Below, one piece after another: positions 48,210 to 60,145 of a DNA stretch of 64,000 bases (within the stretch, counting starts at the first letter, position 1; each line of letters opens with the position of its first letter). The notes beneath the pieces were generated by a model, which saw only the letters and a list, made by a program, of their open reading frames with translations, made no database searches and was not told the origin of the DNA. Source of the stretch: Rhodeus uyekii (lineage: Eukaryota; Chordata; Actinopteri; Cypriniformes; Acheilognathidae); assembly GCA_037043235.1 (NCBI GenBank), contig JAWRVZ010000089.1:496001-560000 (forward strand), written 5' to 3'. The position numbers and the translations under genes were made by a program.

Positions 48210-50960
48210 TATATCTTTTGCGAGTTCACACTTCAATAGAGTAAAGGTTTGGCCGAAAGAAAAAACTCCACCCCCCCCCCCACCCCCCAGATTAGGATAG
48301 GAATAATTCAGAGTGAGGAAGATGGGGTGATGGAGGGATGCTGAAAAACTGTCAAGGAACAGAGTTAAGCCTGCTGTATATTCCTTGTGTCTGGTTAATT
48401 GAGTTGATTGATTGAAACATAATTTAGAGTTTTATGAAGGAACTTGGCATTTAATGCTGAGAACATTTTATTTAGGTAAAAAAAAAAAGAAAAGTGATGT
48501 TGGAATGCTTAAGAAATCACATGAGCATAAAAGCCTGTCTATTCTTACTTTAAATCCGGTGAGTTCTTTACATATTTTCATCCCTCTATAGCTGTCATCA
48601 ACCACGGCCACTGCATACTAAACTAAGCTCCTTTATATATTTACCATCAGGTGCTACACTGTCCGTCAGTCACTGGAGAAGCAGTCAAAGATTTGATACC
48701 CAGTAGGAAGAAGAGGATGTTCGTAACATCACAGCATATGTTAATTCCGAACATCTCATGCTGAGACAACCAGCACGGACCCCCCCCTGCCGTGTAAGAT
48801 TCCTGTCCGGGCCGCCACCTTTGGATCTGTCTAATCTCCCTCAGGGACTGACGGCTGTCGGGTCTCAGACTTCCATAATCGATTTCGTGACTGTTCCCTC
48901 CGACCCTGGAGGTGACGATCCACACTCATTTCCAGCATCAGTCAGCATCAGACGGCGTTAACGAGTTTAACTGAAACCCCGGGTGAAGTCTAAATGTATG
49001 CTAGCTTTTAAACGCTAAAATTAGAAAATGAGATTCTTGTTTGCAGTGGTTGAAACGAGACGCATCTTAATCCTGACAATGCATTTAAATAGTCCAAACA
49101 AAGAGCAACAGAGGCCTGATAGTCCTTGACATTCCGGCAATGACATAAACACAGGCCAGCTGGACTGGACTACACCTGTCAATCAAGACTGAATAAAAAC
49201 AAAATGCTGAATCAACGTCGGTGCAGCTGACTCTATAGCCCACCCCCCAAAATAAGTCCCATTTACTAGAGTTTGAATTTAACTTAATAAGATAAAAGGG
49301 AGTGTGCTGCAAAAAAATGTATGGTACTCCCTCAAACTAGCTGAGAGTGAGTCGTCAGGGTGGCGGAGGAACGGAGGTGAGTAGGCCTCCAATCTTACTG
49401 ATTGAATTGAACTTTGATAATAAAACATCATTAAAATCCAATTCAGGAACAAATTAAGCTCACATGAAGCTCTCCTTTTAATGAATCCTTTGAAAGGACT
49501 CACAATCTCAGCATTAATCAGCATTATATTGAGTTTGTCTGATGTAATATATATAATATATGTATTGTTTAACTTTTAAAATATATTATTTGTGTAATGT
49601 ACCAAAGTTAAAAGGTTTACTATAAGTTTTACAGTATTAGCTGAGAGGGAATGTATTCTATATGTAAGACAATAAGATATATTTGCTCAAATCAGAAACA
49701 AATATGAATTTGGGAAATCAATGCAAACCAGCAACACCCTGGCAATGCACTTTTTCTGTAGTTTCTATCAACCATCAAAACAAGGATTTCCCAATCAAAA
49801 AATGAAAAAAAAAATATATAATTCAACAATGAATTCAGGATTCATTAGCAGGAAATGTCTGGGTCTCGGACATATGGCAACCACTTGGAACCCCCTTGTG
49901 AAAATATGGCATTAATGAAAGACAGGGATGCTGAATCTCAGTGAAAGCCCAAAAGCCTGTTCAAATCTGCACCAACTGTTTGCTTGAGAACTTCCCCTGG
50001 CAAGTCAAACCAATTAGGCATATCAATAAGTGATTTAAGAATCATTTAAAGTGCCGTATGATTTCATCAGATGCTCATTTTGCTGTTCTGAGAAAATCCG
50101 TTCTTGTTTATACTGATTTAATAAAGACTGTATGTTGTAATGATGAGGTTGTCTGTTCTTTCCGCTGTATTCCATTAAGACGCTGTTCAAAGCCATTGAT
50201 CCAGATCTGTCTGTCACAACGTTCTAGCTTTATGTTATTGCTCACTTTCTGTCAGTTCTTTATGCTTTTTGTGTTTTTTTATTTATTTAATGAAGACTGC
50301 ATGGTTAGATCAGGAAGACTACTCTAACTGCTTTCCTCCATCCATGAAGTCAAGGTTTGGCTGGATAGCGTCAAAGGGTTCTGTAATACCTGGAGAAAGT
50401 TATCGTTGCTCGGCTGTTGAAGGATCCCTCCATCTGCCATCTTTTCTAATGTAATGCACAGATTTTTAAAAATACCAGTTACAACATTGAAAACTGGATT
50501 CCATTGATCAGGACCTAGCTGTTTTGTTTACTTTCTGCGATTTGTTTTTGTTTTTATGTTTTCTATGCTGAGAACTTTTTGCTTTTCAGAATTATGAAAG
50601 TTTAAAACCCTAAAGTTGCAAGCACTAACTAGCTTTAAGGAATCCTTACTTTTTATTACTTGCATGCATTGTCTATGTTGTTTTATAAATGATTAACTGA
50701 AGAAAATATTCAAATGATGTATCTGTGCAAACACAACCAAACTTTCTATTCTTCTATTCTATTCAGAATTTCTATTCTTCTATTAGTTGAAGAATAATTT
50801 ATATTTCTGTTCTTCAAGTTGTGATGGTTTTTTTCTTTTCTATCTTGATGTATATCAAATAGGTGTGTTCAACTTGAAGCGGTGCTGTGCAGATCAATAT
50901 GCGCCGCTTCAAATGGCAAACACATCTATTGCCTTTATGAATGCTCATTAAATCATCAAA
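48210..50960. other. No gene recognised
   Basis: A C-rich tract lies at 48269-48290. A GC-richer stretch (48640-48965) has open frames on both strands (48758-48961 plus, 48647-48925 minus) but no domain that I recognise. An ATTCTATTCTTCTATT-type duplication lies at about 50744-50782. Confidence 0.4.
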
Positions 50961-51070
50961 TCATTATCTCAAATCTTTATTCGTATTTCAAAGCAAAACA
51001 TTTGTTCGAAGGCTTGCTCATATCTCAGAATACTCGTATGTCGAGACGCTCGTATCTCAAGGTATTGCTG
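50961..51070 (-). mobile_element. Pogo/Tigger-like MITE, terminal fragment
   Basis: Only the last about 110 bp of the family seen at 47520 and 44838 remain: 'atctcaaatctttattcgta', 'tcgaaggcttgctcatatct' and the end 'ctcgtatctcaaggtattgc'. Confidence 0.8.
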
Positions 51071-52162
51071 TCTTTGATACATTTAATATTTTTATATTCA
51101 AAACTTTTAATAAAACATAGTTATTTAAATAAATATAAACGTAAGAATTTGACATGAAAAATTACACATTTACTAAGGTTTGGAGGGGGGGGGAGTTGAT
51201 CAGAAGGTGCTCCTCAATTTTTGACCATGTTCCTAAATATTTTTATAAAAAGAAATATGAGCATAGACAGCACCTGTGCACAGCACATTTAGCCATTGAT
51301 TAAGATGGATTTTGCTTGGCTAATAACACAAGTTTTTATTCTGAAACACCACATGCAAAAGTGAAGCAACTGTTCAATGAATTCACTCCAAACTGTTTTC
51401 ATTTTCTGAAAGTGACACTCTCACAAAAGTACCGGAAGCAAACATCATAAAAGAATGAACACCATGACGTTTTGTTCAGTGCACAGTGCAGTTAAGAAAT
51501 CACCCACCGCTGTCCCACATGCAGCACTATTGGGCTGTAAATGGTGAACTGCTGATGGACAGTTAGCAGTAGCTGAATCTTTAGAGGACAGGCCAGGGTA
51601 ATGAGGTCATCTGATACAGCCTGTGCGCTGATGGAGGTCTGGTCCTTAAAGAGCGGAGAGGGGGTGAGGACAGCGGGACATTGGGTTGGGGGAAATGGAG
51701 GGGGTGTTGCATTGGTCTGATTATCCAGCGAGGCCTGCAGGAGGCTGAGGGTATGTGATCAATGCTGACACGCGAGACATATTATAAACACCATCATTCT
51801 GATGCATGAAGTGCCAGCGTAACTATCAGAAGAGCATAAATCCACATTTAATGCATAAGTTATACTTTATGAAAGTATATAACACCATACCAAAACAATA
51901 TTGTAATCAATCACAATAGCCTATATACATTGCCAGTCAAAAATAAATAATTTTATAGTATTTCAAAGACTTGTACAGTAACAAAAGCATTATTCTTTTG
52001 TTTTTGCTACTCTATTTTACCTCAGTGAATGAGATTTTGCATTCTGTGTTGAATGTAATGTAATTAAAAGACACATATTGTGACATAATGGCAAGAAGTT
52101 TCTTTCTATTGTGTTGTTCTCACGCTCTGCATGTATAAACAAATGCGACGTGACGAATATGT
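51071..52162. other. No gene confirmed; one weak open frame
   Basis: On the minus strand an 80-codon frame without a start (51492-51734) begins right after CCTCAGCCTCCTGCAG, which looks like an acceptor site. Its frame (phase 0) does not fit the signal-peptide exon at 52708-52780 (phase 1), and I recognise no domain. Confidence 0.3.
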
Positions 52163-52345
52163 TCTGATTCACAAACAAATTACTCTTTGAACCGGTTCTT
52201 CTAGTAAATGAAAAACATATGCAGCCAGTGTAGTCTGATTCACAAAAGGAATACTCTTATGAGCTGGTTCTTTTTGATGAATCGAACTCATACAACGTGA
52301 CCAGTGTAGTCTGATTGACAAACAAATGGCTCTTGTAAGCCGGTC
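52163..52345 (+). repeat. Decayed tandem repeat, unit about 75 bp
   Basis: Two full units and one partial unit. Each starts 'tctgattcacaaa' (tctgattgacaaa in the last) and continues to 'actctt...gagc(c)ggttctt' and 'ccagtgtag'. Similar ACTCTT-AGCCGGTTC repeats are common in fish genomes. Confidence 0.75.
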
Positions 52346-52707
52346 ATTGGCTTACAAAAAAAAAAATATAGGCACAAAATATATGTCTACAAATGTAATT
52401 TCGAAAGGTTTTTAAGATCATGATTTTAAGATTTTCAGTATCAAAATCTTTGGATAGTGAAAGTTTGAAAATGAACAAGAAATAAGCACTTTCATCAATG
52501 TCTTCAATGGACTTAAAATATCTTGAACTGAGTGTCCAACAAACAGTCAGAATAAATCTTAGACAGACAACAGCTGACAATCTGTCACCATAGCAGAGTT
52601 ACTAAATATACTGTACAATTATTCTACCGCACAGGACAGGATCATTTTCTGTTTTCCTCCACAGCTCATCGGAAGTCCAGAGAGAGTAACAGATGTCTGT
52701 AACTCAC

Positions 52708-52780
52708 CTTGTATAAGGTCAAAACAGGAGGAAGCAGAAAGAGCAGGAACCATACAGACGAGGGTTAAAGCAAATAGCAT
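52708..52780 (-). CDS. Possible first coding exon with signal peptide (unassigned gene)
   Basis: On the minus strand an ATG in fair context (AAAATGC, 52778-52780) opens 24 codons starting MLFALTLVCMVPALSASS. There follow one Cys and a few residues, then AAG and a consensus donor, GTGAGT (52702-52707). The hydrophobic core followed by small residues (ALSASS) is a classic cleavable signal peptide. The exon ends in phase 1, the usual phase for signal-peptide exons of secreted and cell-surface genes. No matching second exon was recognised on the minus side down to 51 kb. It could be a true gene start, a relic of a duplicated gene, or chance. I do not recognise the protein. Confidence 0.4.
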
Positions 52781-53057
52781 TTTATTACTTCTGCACAACC
52801 AAACAGCAGGTATCACAAGGTTAAATGTAATAATTAATGCATTTTCTTCAGTGGTTTACCACAAGGTTTGCTGCCAAACATACACTTAAGATCTAAACCT
52901 AACAGTCTGGGGACTGTGGGACTGCAAATACTCAGGGATACTGACTGACTGCATAGTATAGAAATTGTGTGGTTAAGAGCCATGTTCAACCAATACACAA
53001 AGAGAGTTGGGGAAACATCTGGAAAAATGTAGGCCTATGTATCAAGGTAGTGAGATT
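52781..53057. other. No feature recognised; would be the promoter side of the possible exon
   Basis: No clear TATA or initiator is seen in minus-strand orientation. Confidence 0.3.
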
Positions 53058-53146
53058 TACGTTACACTCTCCCCCCTAAACCTCACTCCCATCCGGGTCA
53101 CGGCACCAACTGTGTCCTACTTGACCCGCTCTGAACGGGATTCAAC
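53058..53146 (-). repeat. Interspersed repeat fragment (GTGCCGTGACCCGGATGGGA type)
   Basis: The minus strand reads 'gttggtgccgtgacccggat', then 'gggagtgaggtttagg' and 'gagtgtaacg'. I recognise this as a short repeated segment that recurs in cyprinid genomes, perhaps a retroelement leader. GC content contrasts with the AT-rich surroundings. Confidence 0.45.
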
Positions 53147-54922
53147 GAGGAATACATCTAACTCAGCAAAATTAGGACATGTGGCATATACCTACCTTTC
53201 GACATACAATTTTAATCATACAACAGATTATTTTACTTTTTTTAATTCTTAGCTTTTTGTCAAATACTGGGTTGATTGCATTCCCAACTGTAACTCCAGA
53301 CCATTAATAATTATTCCAGTCTCAATTAAGAACCTTTAAGACAATCCAGAAAGAAACAGCAGGGTCTAATCACAGTAATTGTTCATTGAAGCCAGTCGTT
53401 GCTATTAAAACACATTTAAATGGATTTTTGGCTCAATATCAGAAAGAAGGATTTTAGCAATGTTGTTTTGATTAAACGCTCCCCTACTGCATTTCATGCC
53501 ATATCTCTCTCATTAGCTCGCTCTTGTTTCAGACCTATTTGCTTTTAGTCACATCTAGTCTGATTTATATCACACATTTGAGAACAATACTACACATATT
53601 ACGAGGTTATGCATAGCCTTTTAAAGCGTGCATTAACATCTGACTCCATTAAAGCATTCATTGGATCTGTTTGAGCTACTGAACTTGATTTACTCATGTC
53701 TGTCATGTTGAGAAAAGGCAAATTAATGACAACCCCCGAAAGCATGAAGCCACTTGCTGTAAACTCTAAGTAAATTCAGCTAACCCAGTTTTACAGAGGT
53801 AATAAAAAGAGATTATACATCCCAGAGTATTTCCTCAATTCCCAGAGAAAAAACTAAACATGTGGAATCCACAGGGGATATGAACCTATAACTCTATAAC
53901 AAAACAATATGTTTTACATACTGAACCGGTAAGCAAATGATGTTAAACTATTTAAGTTAACTTAAAGTAAATATTTTAAGTTAAAGGGGCTCACCGGACA
54001 AAATTGTTTGCAGATCCCTGATTCAACAGGTAAATCTAACCTAATCGCTCTGTACACCCAAAATAAAGATCTATTCGAGGCTATGAAGAAAATCACACAC
54101 ACACATAAACGTACATCCATGCAGACTCATACGCACACATTTACACATTGAGAAGAAAGACAAGCGCTAACATTTTTTAACAGGTGCTGAAAGATTCTCA
54201 CTCAGGCAGAAATTCAAGGCGGCCCACGGTACAACAACCTGAAAGTTATAAAAGTGCTCCTGATGCCAAATGGGATTTTAAAGGTTACGCTGAAAGTTTA
54301 CAACAGAACACTTCACTTGACTGTGGTTAGGGAATGACAGGATAGATCGATACTTAATTGTAAAAGGTCTCAAATGCGGTTGGGGAAAAAAAAATCTGAA
54401 TTCTGTTAGTCTTTAAAGTGCATATCAAAGGAGCACAAATGGCTTGAATGATTTCAGGAACGATAAACCTTTTTTTTACTGTAAAACATATCTGTGTTTA
54501 TCTTTAAATAATTCAAAAGATCTAATAATACAATTTATCTCCAGGATGTATTACTGGAGCATAAATATGGTATTAATTCATTTAAATGAGGAACATTTTA
54601 TTGATATTGTTATGTTGGATGGTTTGAATGATCCAGACATATGTGACTACCAAAACAATATTTCAGCTCAGTTTGGGTTTTGGTCCACTAAAAACATTCA
54701 CAAATATTTAAACAAAGAAGAATTAACAAATTAACAAAGTCTAATTTGTACATTTTCTGAATATAAGCTGCCTGTGTACAATTTGTACCCTGATACTAGG
54801 ATGTTGTGGGTAGTTTCCTGGGTGTTGCAATGCAAAAAGTCAAAAATTTTAATCAAATTTTCAGGTCCCTCCATCACAAATTACAGGCCATTCACAGAAT
54901 TTCATTGAACTGCTTTTCCATT

Positions 54923-54924
<2 letters not shown>
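53147..54924. other. No gene recognised
   Basis: AT-rich. A 96-codon plus-strand frame (54444-54734, 'NDFRNDKPFFYCKTYLCLSL') is not assignable. It lies in AT-rich DNA and could be a transposon remnant or chance. Confidence 0.35.

Positions 54925-55012
<88 letters not shown>
54925..55012. repeat. (TA)n array, 88 bp
   Basis: About 44 uninterrupted TA units. Likely to extrude cruciforms and to be length-variable. Confidence 0.97.
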
Positions 55013-55015
<3 letters not shown>

Positions 55016-55559
55016 TTACATGGATACTTGTGAATATTTTTGAGCATGAAATGGCATTAAAAATGCTTATCTCTTGGTTTTAAATCCAAAAATGCATTCT
55101 GTGTCTATAAGGGACATTTTTACCCATTTTATCATCCACCAAGTGAAAATCTTGAATCTAGGAGGCATGTTTATTTTAAATATTTTTGATACATCTAGAA
55201 GATTGTTGTTACAATGCAAACAGTTCAGCTTTGCTCGTCTGGAAACAGAATTGCGTTTAATATTGAATCAATACGGGAGGGGATCCATATGTGGACAAAC
55301 GCCAAACAGCTGCAGGTATTGGAATTTAAATGCACAGTAAATTAAGTTCTGATATTTTAAAAAGGATTTGTTAGGAGTGGGCGAACAGCTCCCCATGATT
55401 TAGACCAGGAGAGACGGGTGTGTGTGATTGCTGGATAAGAGCAAAATCAGAAACATGAACCTGAAGTCCAGTGGCATGTTTTATGCGTTTTGTTCATTAA
55501 AAGAGAGCGATACGTTTTTAAGTTCCACACGTGTCATTAACGCTGTAAAAGCGGACTGA
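55013..55559. other. No gene recognised
   Basis: No exon or repeat is recognised. Confidence 0.4.
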
Positions 55560-55734
55560 CAAAGACCCAGTGCCGGCCCGAAGGGTTGTGGGGCCCTAGG
55601 CGAGATAAAAAAATTGAGCCCACTGGTGTAAAAACAGCGAGAAGAGAGCACAAAAAATACAATTTCAATGTTTAAGTGTATACATTGTTATAAAACTTTA
55701 ATTAAGTTTGATTTAAATAAGTTTTCAAGTGTGA

Positions 55735-55817
55735 TTCGGACATGGCTGAGAGGTTAAGGCGATGAACTATGGATCCACTGGGGTTTCTCTGCGCAGCTTC
55801 GAATACTGCCGACGACA
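55735..55817 (+). pseudogene. tRNA-Ser-like pseudogene inside the hAT-like element
   Basis: 'tggctgagaggttaaggcga' (D arm with A box), 'actggggtttctctgcgcag' (3' anticodon stem and long class II variable arm) and 'cttcgaatactgccgacgac' (T arm and acceptor) follow a serine tRNA in order. The variable arm is typical of Ser. Mismatches in the acceptor and T stems, and an ATG in place of a Ser anticodon, show it is not functional. There is no CCA, so a retro-origin is not proven. Confidence 0.75.
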
Positions 55818-55825
55818 ACAATTTT

Positions 55826-55962
55826 GCATTTTAATGGGGTGTTTTTGGAGGGCTTGGAACGGATTAGACATTTTACATGTAAAATGTGTTCCAAGAAACG
55901 AAAAACTCATTATACGAAGTCCGCCTCGGAACGGATTAATTTCGTATCTCGAGGTAACACTG
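55826..55962 (-). mobile_element. Pogo/Tigger-like terminal fragment inside the hAT-like element
   Basis: In reverse it reads CAGTGTTACCTCGAGATACG and then 'ttaatccgttccgaggcgga', with TA next to the end (55963-55964). It is related to, but distinct from, the family at 47520. The opposite end was not found. Confidence 0.65.
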
Positions 55963-56518
55963 TACCTCGATCAAAATAGCAACCAGACTTATGACGTTAT
56001 ATAAGACTTATTTAAGACACTTTCTTGAGTATATATCGAAAGGAATTTACAGAGATATGTGGCTAAGTGGAAAATGTGGAATCTCTACTAGGAATACGTT
56101 ACGACATTCTAGTTCATCCAATAGCCTATTGCGGGAGGTGTTATGCTAAATAGAGTGTGGTGCTGCTGTGTATGTTTCTAATCTTTTTTCCGCTTTTATT
56201 TAGACAGTTTTTTTATTTTTATTATTATCGTTTTCAGCTATTTGTCATGTATGAATTATTCAGAGATATTCTTTTAATAAAATATGTTTTATATTTTGCT
56301 CACCGTCATTGTGAATTGTATGGTGTTTGATCGGGTCTGTGCACTTCTGAATCGTTGTAATTGACATATGACAACTCCTACTATGAGTGGACGTTTGAAA
56401 AAAATAAAACTTCTACAAATGTGTGACATCATGTGCGGGTCGCGGGGCCCTCAAATCAAAGCGGGGCCCCAGGCGACCGCCTGTATCGCCTGTTGGACGG
56501 GCCGGCTCTGCAAAGACC

Positions 56519-57170
56519 CACGATCCAGCAATAGGATTTTTCATATCCACACCTTAATACATTTCAAATGAAAAGATGAGATCGTGCCCATGTTTGCAAT
56601 AATTATTGAGGTCAATCAAAAAATACATTTTATTAAATATATATTGTGAGAAATATCAATATCTAACCTTTTTTTTTAAAGGTCTTTTTTTGCTATATCG
56701 CTCAGATGAAAGCTTACTTTAGAAAGTTAGTCTGATATTTAATAAATGAAGCACTCAAACAAGTTTGACAGTTTGTACAACAATTAATCGTCATGATCAT
56801 GTTCTCATAATCACAGTTATTTCTGATGGTCCAGTTACACTAAATTTAACTAAACACGTTTTAAACTGAAAACATTTGATGTGTTTTAGCCGTTCATTTA
56901 CATGAAAATGGCCTAAAAATGCATACTTTTGAATATGCATATGTATATTATGCATATTACATTCATATCTCCATGTAAACTACAGAAACGTGAATTTGTG
57001 AAAAAGGTGACATCATGTGCATGCCTATTAGGTGGTCAGTTTATGTGCACATAATTTCTCTTTACAAAGTGTCATCGTCAACTACCAGCCTGGCAGAAGA
57101 ATACAGTGTTTTTAATCATTTCCACGGATTCAAAGAATAAATGCAAAGAATAAACGTATCAGTTTTTACA
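56519..57170. other. No gene recognised
   Basis: AT-rich with no recognised exon or transposon edge. Confidence 0.4.
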
Positions 57171-57322
57171 TTCTACATTTGACAGACGCTTTTATCAAAA
57201 GCGACTTACATTGCATTCAAGATACACATTGACATTTTAATCAGTTCTTGCTTTCCCTGGGAGTCGAACCCATGACCTTGGTGTTGCAAGCACCACACTC
57301 TACTGTTTGAGCTACAGGAAAG
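57171..57322 (-). mobile_element. tRNA-derived SINE, near full length
   Basis: On the minus strand: A box 'tgtagctcaaacagtagagt', anticodon arm with TGC, B box 'gggttcgactccc', and tail 'cgcttttgataaaagcgtct'. It is closest to the copy at 17911-18061 (shared 'cattgacattttaatcagtt'). Confidence 0.9.
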
Positions 57323-59144
57323 ACCGTTTTTAGTACATCATTGTCGTGTAAACGTCCCCTTAGACCCTTAGGCTTCAACCCTGCTCTTGGGGACCCACTG
57401 TTCTGCAGAGTTTAGCTTCAACCCTGCTCAAACACACATGAACCAGCTAACTTGGTCTACAGGATTGCTTGAAAAATCCCAGGCAGGTGAGCTAAAGCAG
57501 GTTGGAAATTAACTTAGCAGGCGAGTGGGCCTACCAAATTTCCCATAAATGCGCATTGAATACAGAAACATGCGGATGAATACAGATGCAGATCTGACGT
57601 TCTCTAGATCTGGTACAAGGTGGGAGTTCAAGGAGGATCCATTGTGTGAAGGTGGTAAGCCTCTCAAAGCAACTGATGCACACAAGCGTAAAGTGTTAAC
57701 CATTTTTCACGCTCTCCCTCGTTAAATTTAATGGCAACTTTCCATGTCACCTGCAACTCTCAATAATGAAACTTAACACAATATAATCACTTCCATTCCC
57801 CTACTCGCGCCTCTCATTCCAAGCAACACCTTGGAATTTTGTGACCTACAGTAAGAGCGCTGTGTCAGACTCCACACGGGACAATTTCATGCTGGAATGC
57901 GGCCCACACGTGATGGAATTAAAATCATTTTCAACTATTATTTAAAATCCTATTAAGGAAATCTATCAATGTGTGCTTTCATCAATGATTTCACAGTAGA
58001 TGAAGCCAAAGACGTCAATAGAGTATTGTTTGAAATAATTTTTCAATCTTTCAATTTTTCCATCCACTCTTTGTTGGGTATTAATAAGAGAAATGATACA
58101 TGCTTTGATGAATTCGCCCCTTTATAAGCAATGAACTCCAGGGACAGTAAAGGTCATCGTTCACATGAAGGTTAGCAAGACTTTCTATTTTAGTTAACAC
58201 TGCAAGCTATGCTGAGAGACTGTTTGGGATGTCACATTGCAAATCTCCTCCATACCAAAGATAATTACACACAACTTCTTGTACAGTACAAGCCTAAAGG
58301 CAAGAATGGCAAGATATTTTGCGATATTACTTGTTTGCTATTAGTTGCTCAGTCCAAATGAGAGTCACAGGCAACTAAACATCACATGCAATTTTATCAA
58401 AGTCCTCAGTAAAAATAAAAAAAAGAAGTTCAATAACTGTGTATTTGTGCCTTTTTTTTAAAAGACGAAATATAATAAATTATTTCTACACTGTAAACAC
58501 TTAAAGCGTGATCCTTAAAAGTGACTGTTTTGTGAAACCAAATGCATTGAGGATGTAAAAAACATAATAATATTTCTGCTTTTTCAAGTGGTACTTAAAC
58601 TCTAAATTATTTACATACTTGGATATTATTTTTATGTGAAAATATGTCACATTAATCTCACTGAAGTGAAATGCATGTGAAACAATAAATCTAAGCACAC
58701 CGCCTGCCCCTGTGAACCGATAGCTAGAAATGTTTTATAAGCGGTCAGGGTCACTACGGTTGAAGTATTCAGACTCGGTTTAAGACCACCGCTTTACAGC
58801 AGCAGGCTTGAGAGCTGTTTATTTTTCAGAGGTAAGAATGCACAGAGTGTGGTTTTGCAAAGCAAACTTTAATAAGATGCCTGTTGAGAGACAAGTGAGG
58901 GTTAACACTGAGGCAGGCCATGGAGTTTGGTCTGTTTGGGAGGCCCGTCATGCCACCCAAAACACAAGTGCTTTATAATAATCAATATCATCAGTAATAT
59001 TACATCATATAAGATGGTTACATTTTCAACTGGTGGGCTGTGACCCAACAATGCAGGACAGCAGGGGAAAATATGTTGAATACCAATAATAATATTGATA
59101 ATTATCATAAATGGATGGATAAAGGAATTGCATTGACTTACAAG
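57323..59144. other. No gene recognised
   Basis: No exon or transposon edge is recognised. AT-rich toward the LINE. Confidence 0.4.
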
Positions 59145-59146
59145 CC

Positions 59147-59506
59147 ATGGATAAGTTTCTAAAGAAATGTAACCTTCCCTCACTTACTCAGGATGAGCGT
59201 GATTCCCCTTATAAGGATTTATCTTTAGAGGAGTTAAAAGGCACAATAAATTCCTTAAAGAGTGGTAAAACTCCAGGTCCGGGCGGCTTGCCCTCTGAAT
59301 TATATACAAAATGTAGTGATACCCTTTCCCTCTACCTGCTCAGAACATTTGAGGAGGCGTCTGTGAATGGGCTACCATTGATATTCAACAAAGCAAAATC
59401 ACTGTTATTCCCAAAACAGGTACAAATACAAAGGAGGTTGAAGGATGCAGAACGATTTTCTCCTCAGTGTCGATCAGAAATTACTGTCAAAGACCCTCGC
59501 CGATAG
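59147..59506 (+). pseudogene. L1-like reverse transcriptase fragment (finger region)
   Basis: A 119-codon open frame. Residues 28-48 carry the L1 'EELK..I.SLKSGKTPGPGG.P.E.Y' block, and residues about 65-80 match the following helix (LYLLRTFEEASVNG.LP). After about residue 85 the frame leaves the RT reading, although the next RT words (LLSKTLADRL) appear one frame over, so a frameshift lies near 59395-59445. The catalytic YADD is in a separate frame at 59853. Not functional. Confidence 0.8.
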
Positions 59507-60145
59507 ACTGTCTAATTCGTCCCGATCAGAATGTATTATTCTAGCAGGACTGTGTTATATAATGCACCACTTCAAAGCTTTTCAAGACAGTTTGGTCATT
59601 TTCTCAATGCTGAAAAAGAATTGTTGTAGATGATAAATGTATAGATTGGATTATGATTTTGTAGAAAAGTCCTACAGCACAGTTATTAACCAATAATACT
59701 TTGTCTAGTCCCTTTAATCTTCAAAGAGAGTGTCTTTGCCTCCTTTCATCGCTCTTATTTGCACTGACTGTTGAGCACTTTACTCAATCCATTCATTCTG
59801 ACTCTTCTATTAATGGCTTAACACCTTAAAAACAGTCAATAAAATATCTTTATATGCAGATGATATTCTACTATATATTACCAAACCACATGTGAGTCTG
59901 CCGGTAATTCTGGACACTGGTAATGTTTTCTGGATTTAAGTAAAAGTGATCTAATGCCTGTTGGACTAAAAGATTTATCTTCGATACAATCTACTCCATT
60001 TAATGTTTCGATGGAAAATTTTTCTTATCTTGGAATTGAAGTTACCAATAAATATTTGTCTCTCTTAAAGGCCAGCTTAACTCCTTTAATTTGCAAATTG
60101 CAAGCTAATTTACAATTTTGGAGATCTCTTCCGATTTCTCTGTTC

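Larger units (their letters stand above)
55560..56518. mobile_element. hAT-like element, 943 bp, with perfect 8-bp target duplication
   Basis: The element spans 55568-56510. Ends CAGTGCCGGCCCG and (reversed) CAGAGCCGGCCCG match at 12 of 13 positions. Further in, GGGGCCCTAGGCGA on the left mirrors GGCGA/CCTGGGGCCCC on the right, so the inverted repeat is longer but broken. Both sides carry CAAAGACC (55560-55567 and 56511-56518). An 8-bp duplication and CAG-type ends fit the hAT superfamily. No intact transposase is present. The interior holds a tRNA-Ser-like pseudogene and a pogo/Tigger-like fragment. Confidence 0.88.

Noticed and set aside
48640..48965. Protein-coding exon in a GC-richer stretch
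   Set aside because: Open frames on both strands, but no recognisable domain and no convincing splice pair.
54806..55033. 75-codon frame ending in YIYIYI
   Set aside because: Half of it is the TA array and the rest has no recognised domain.
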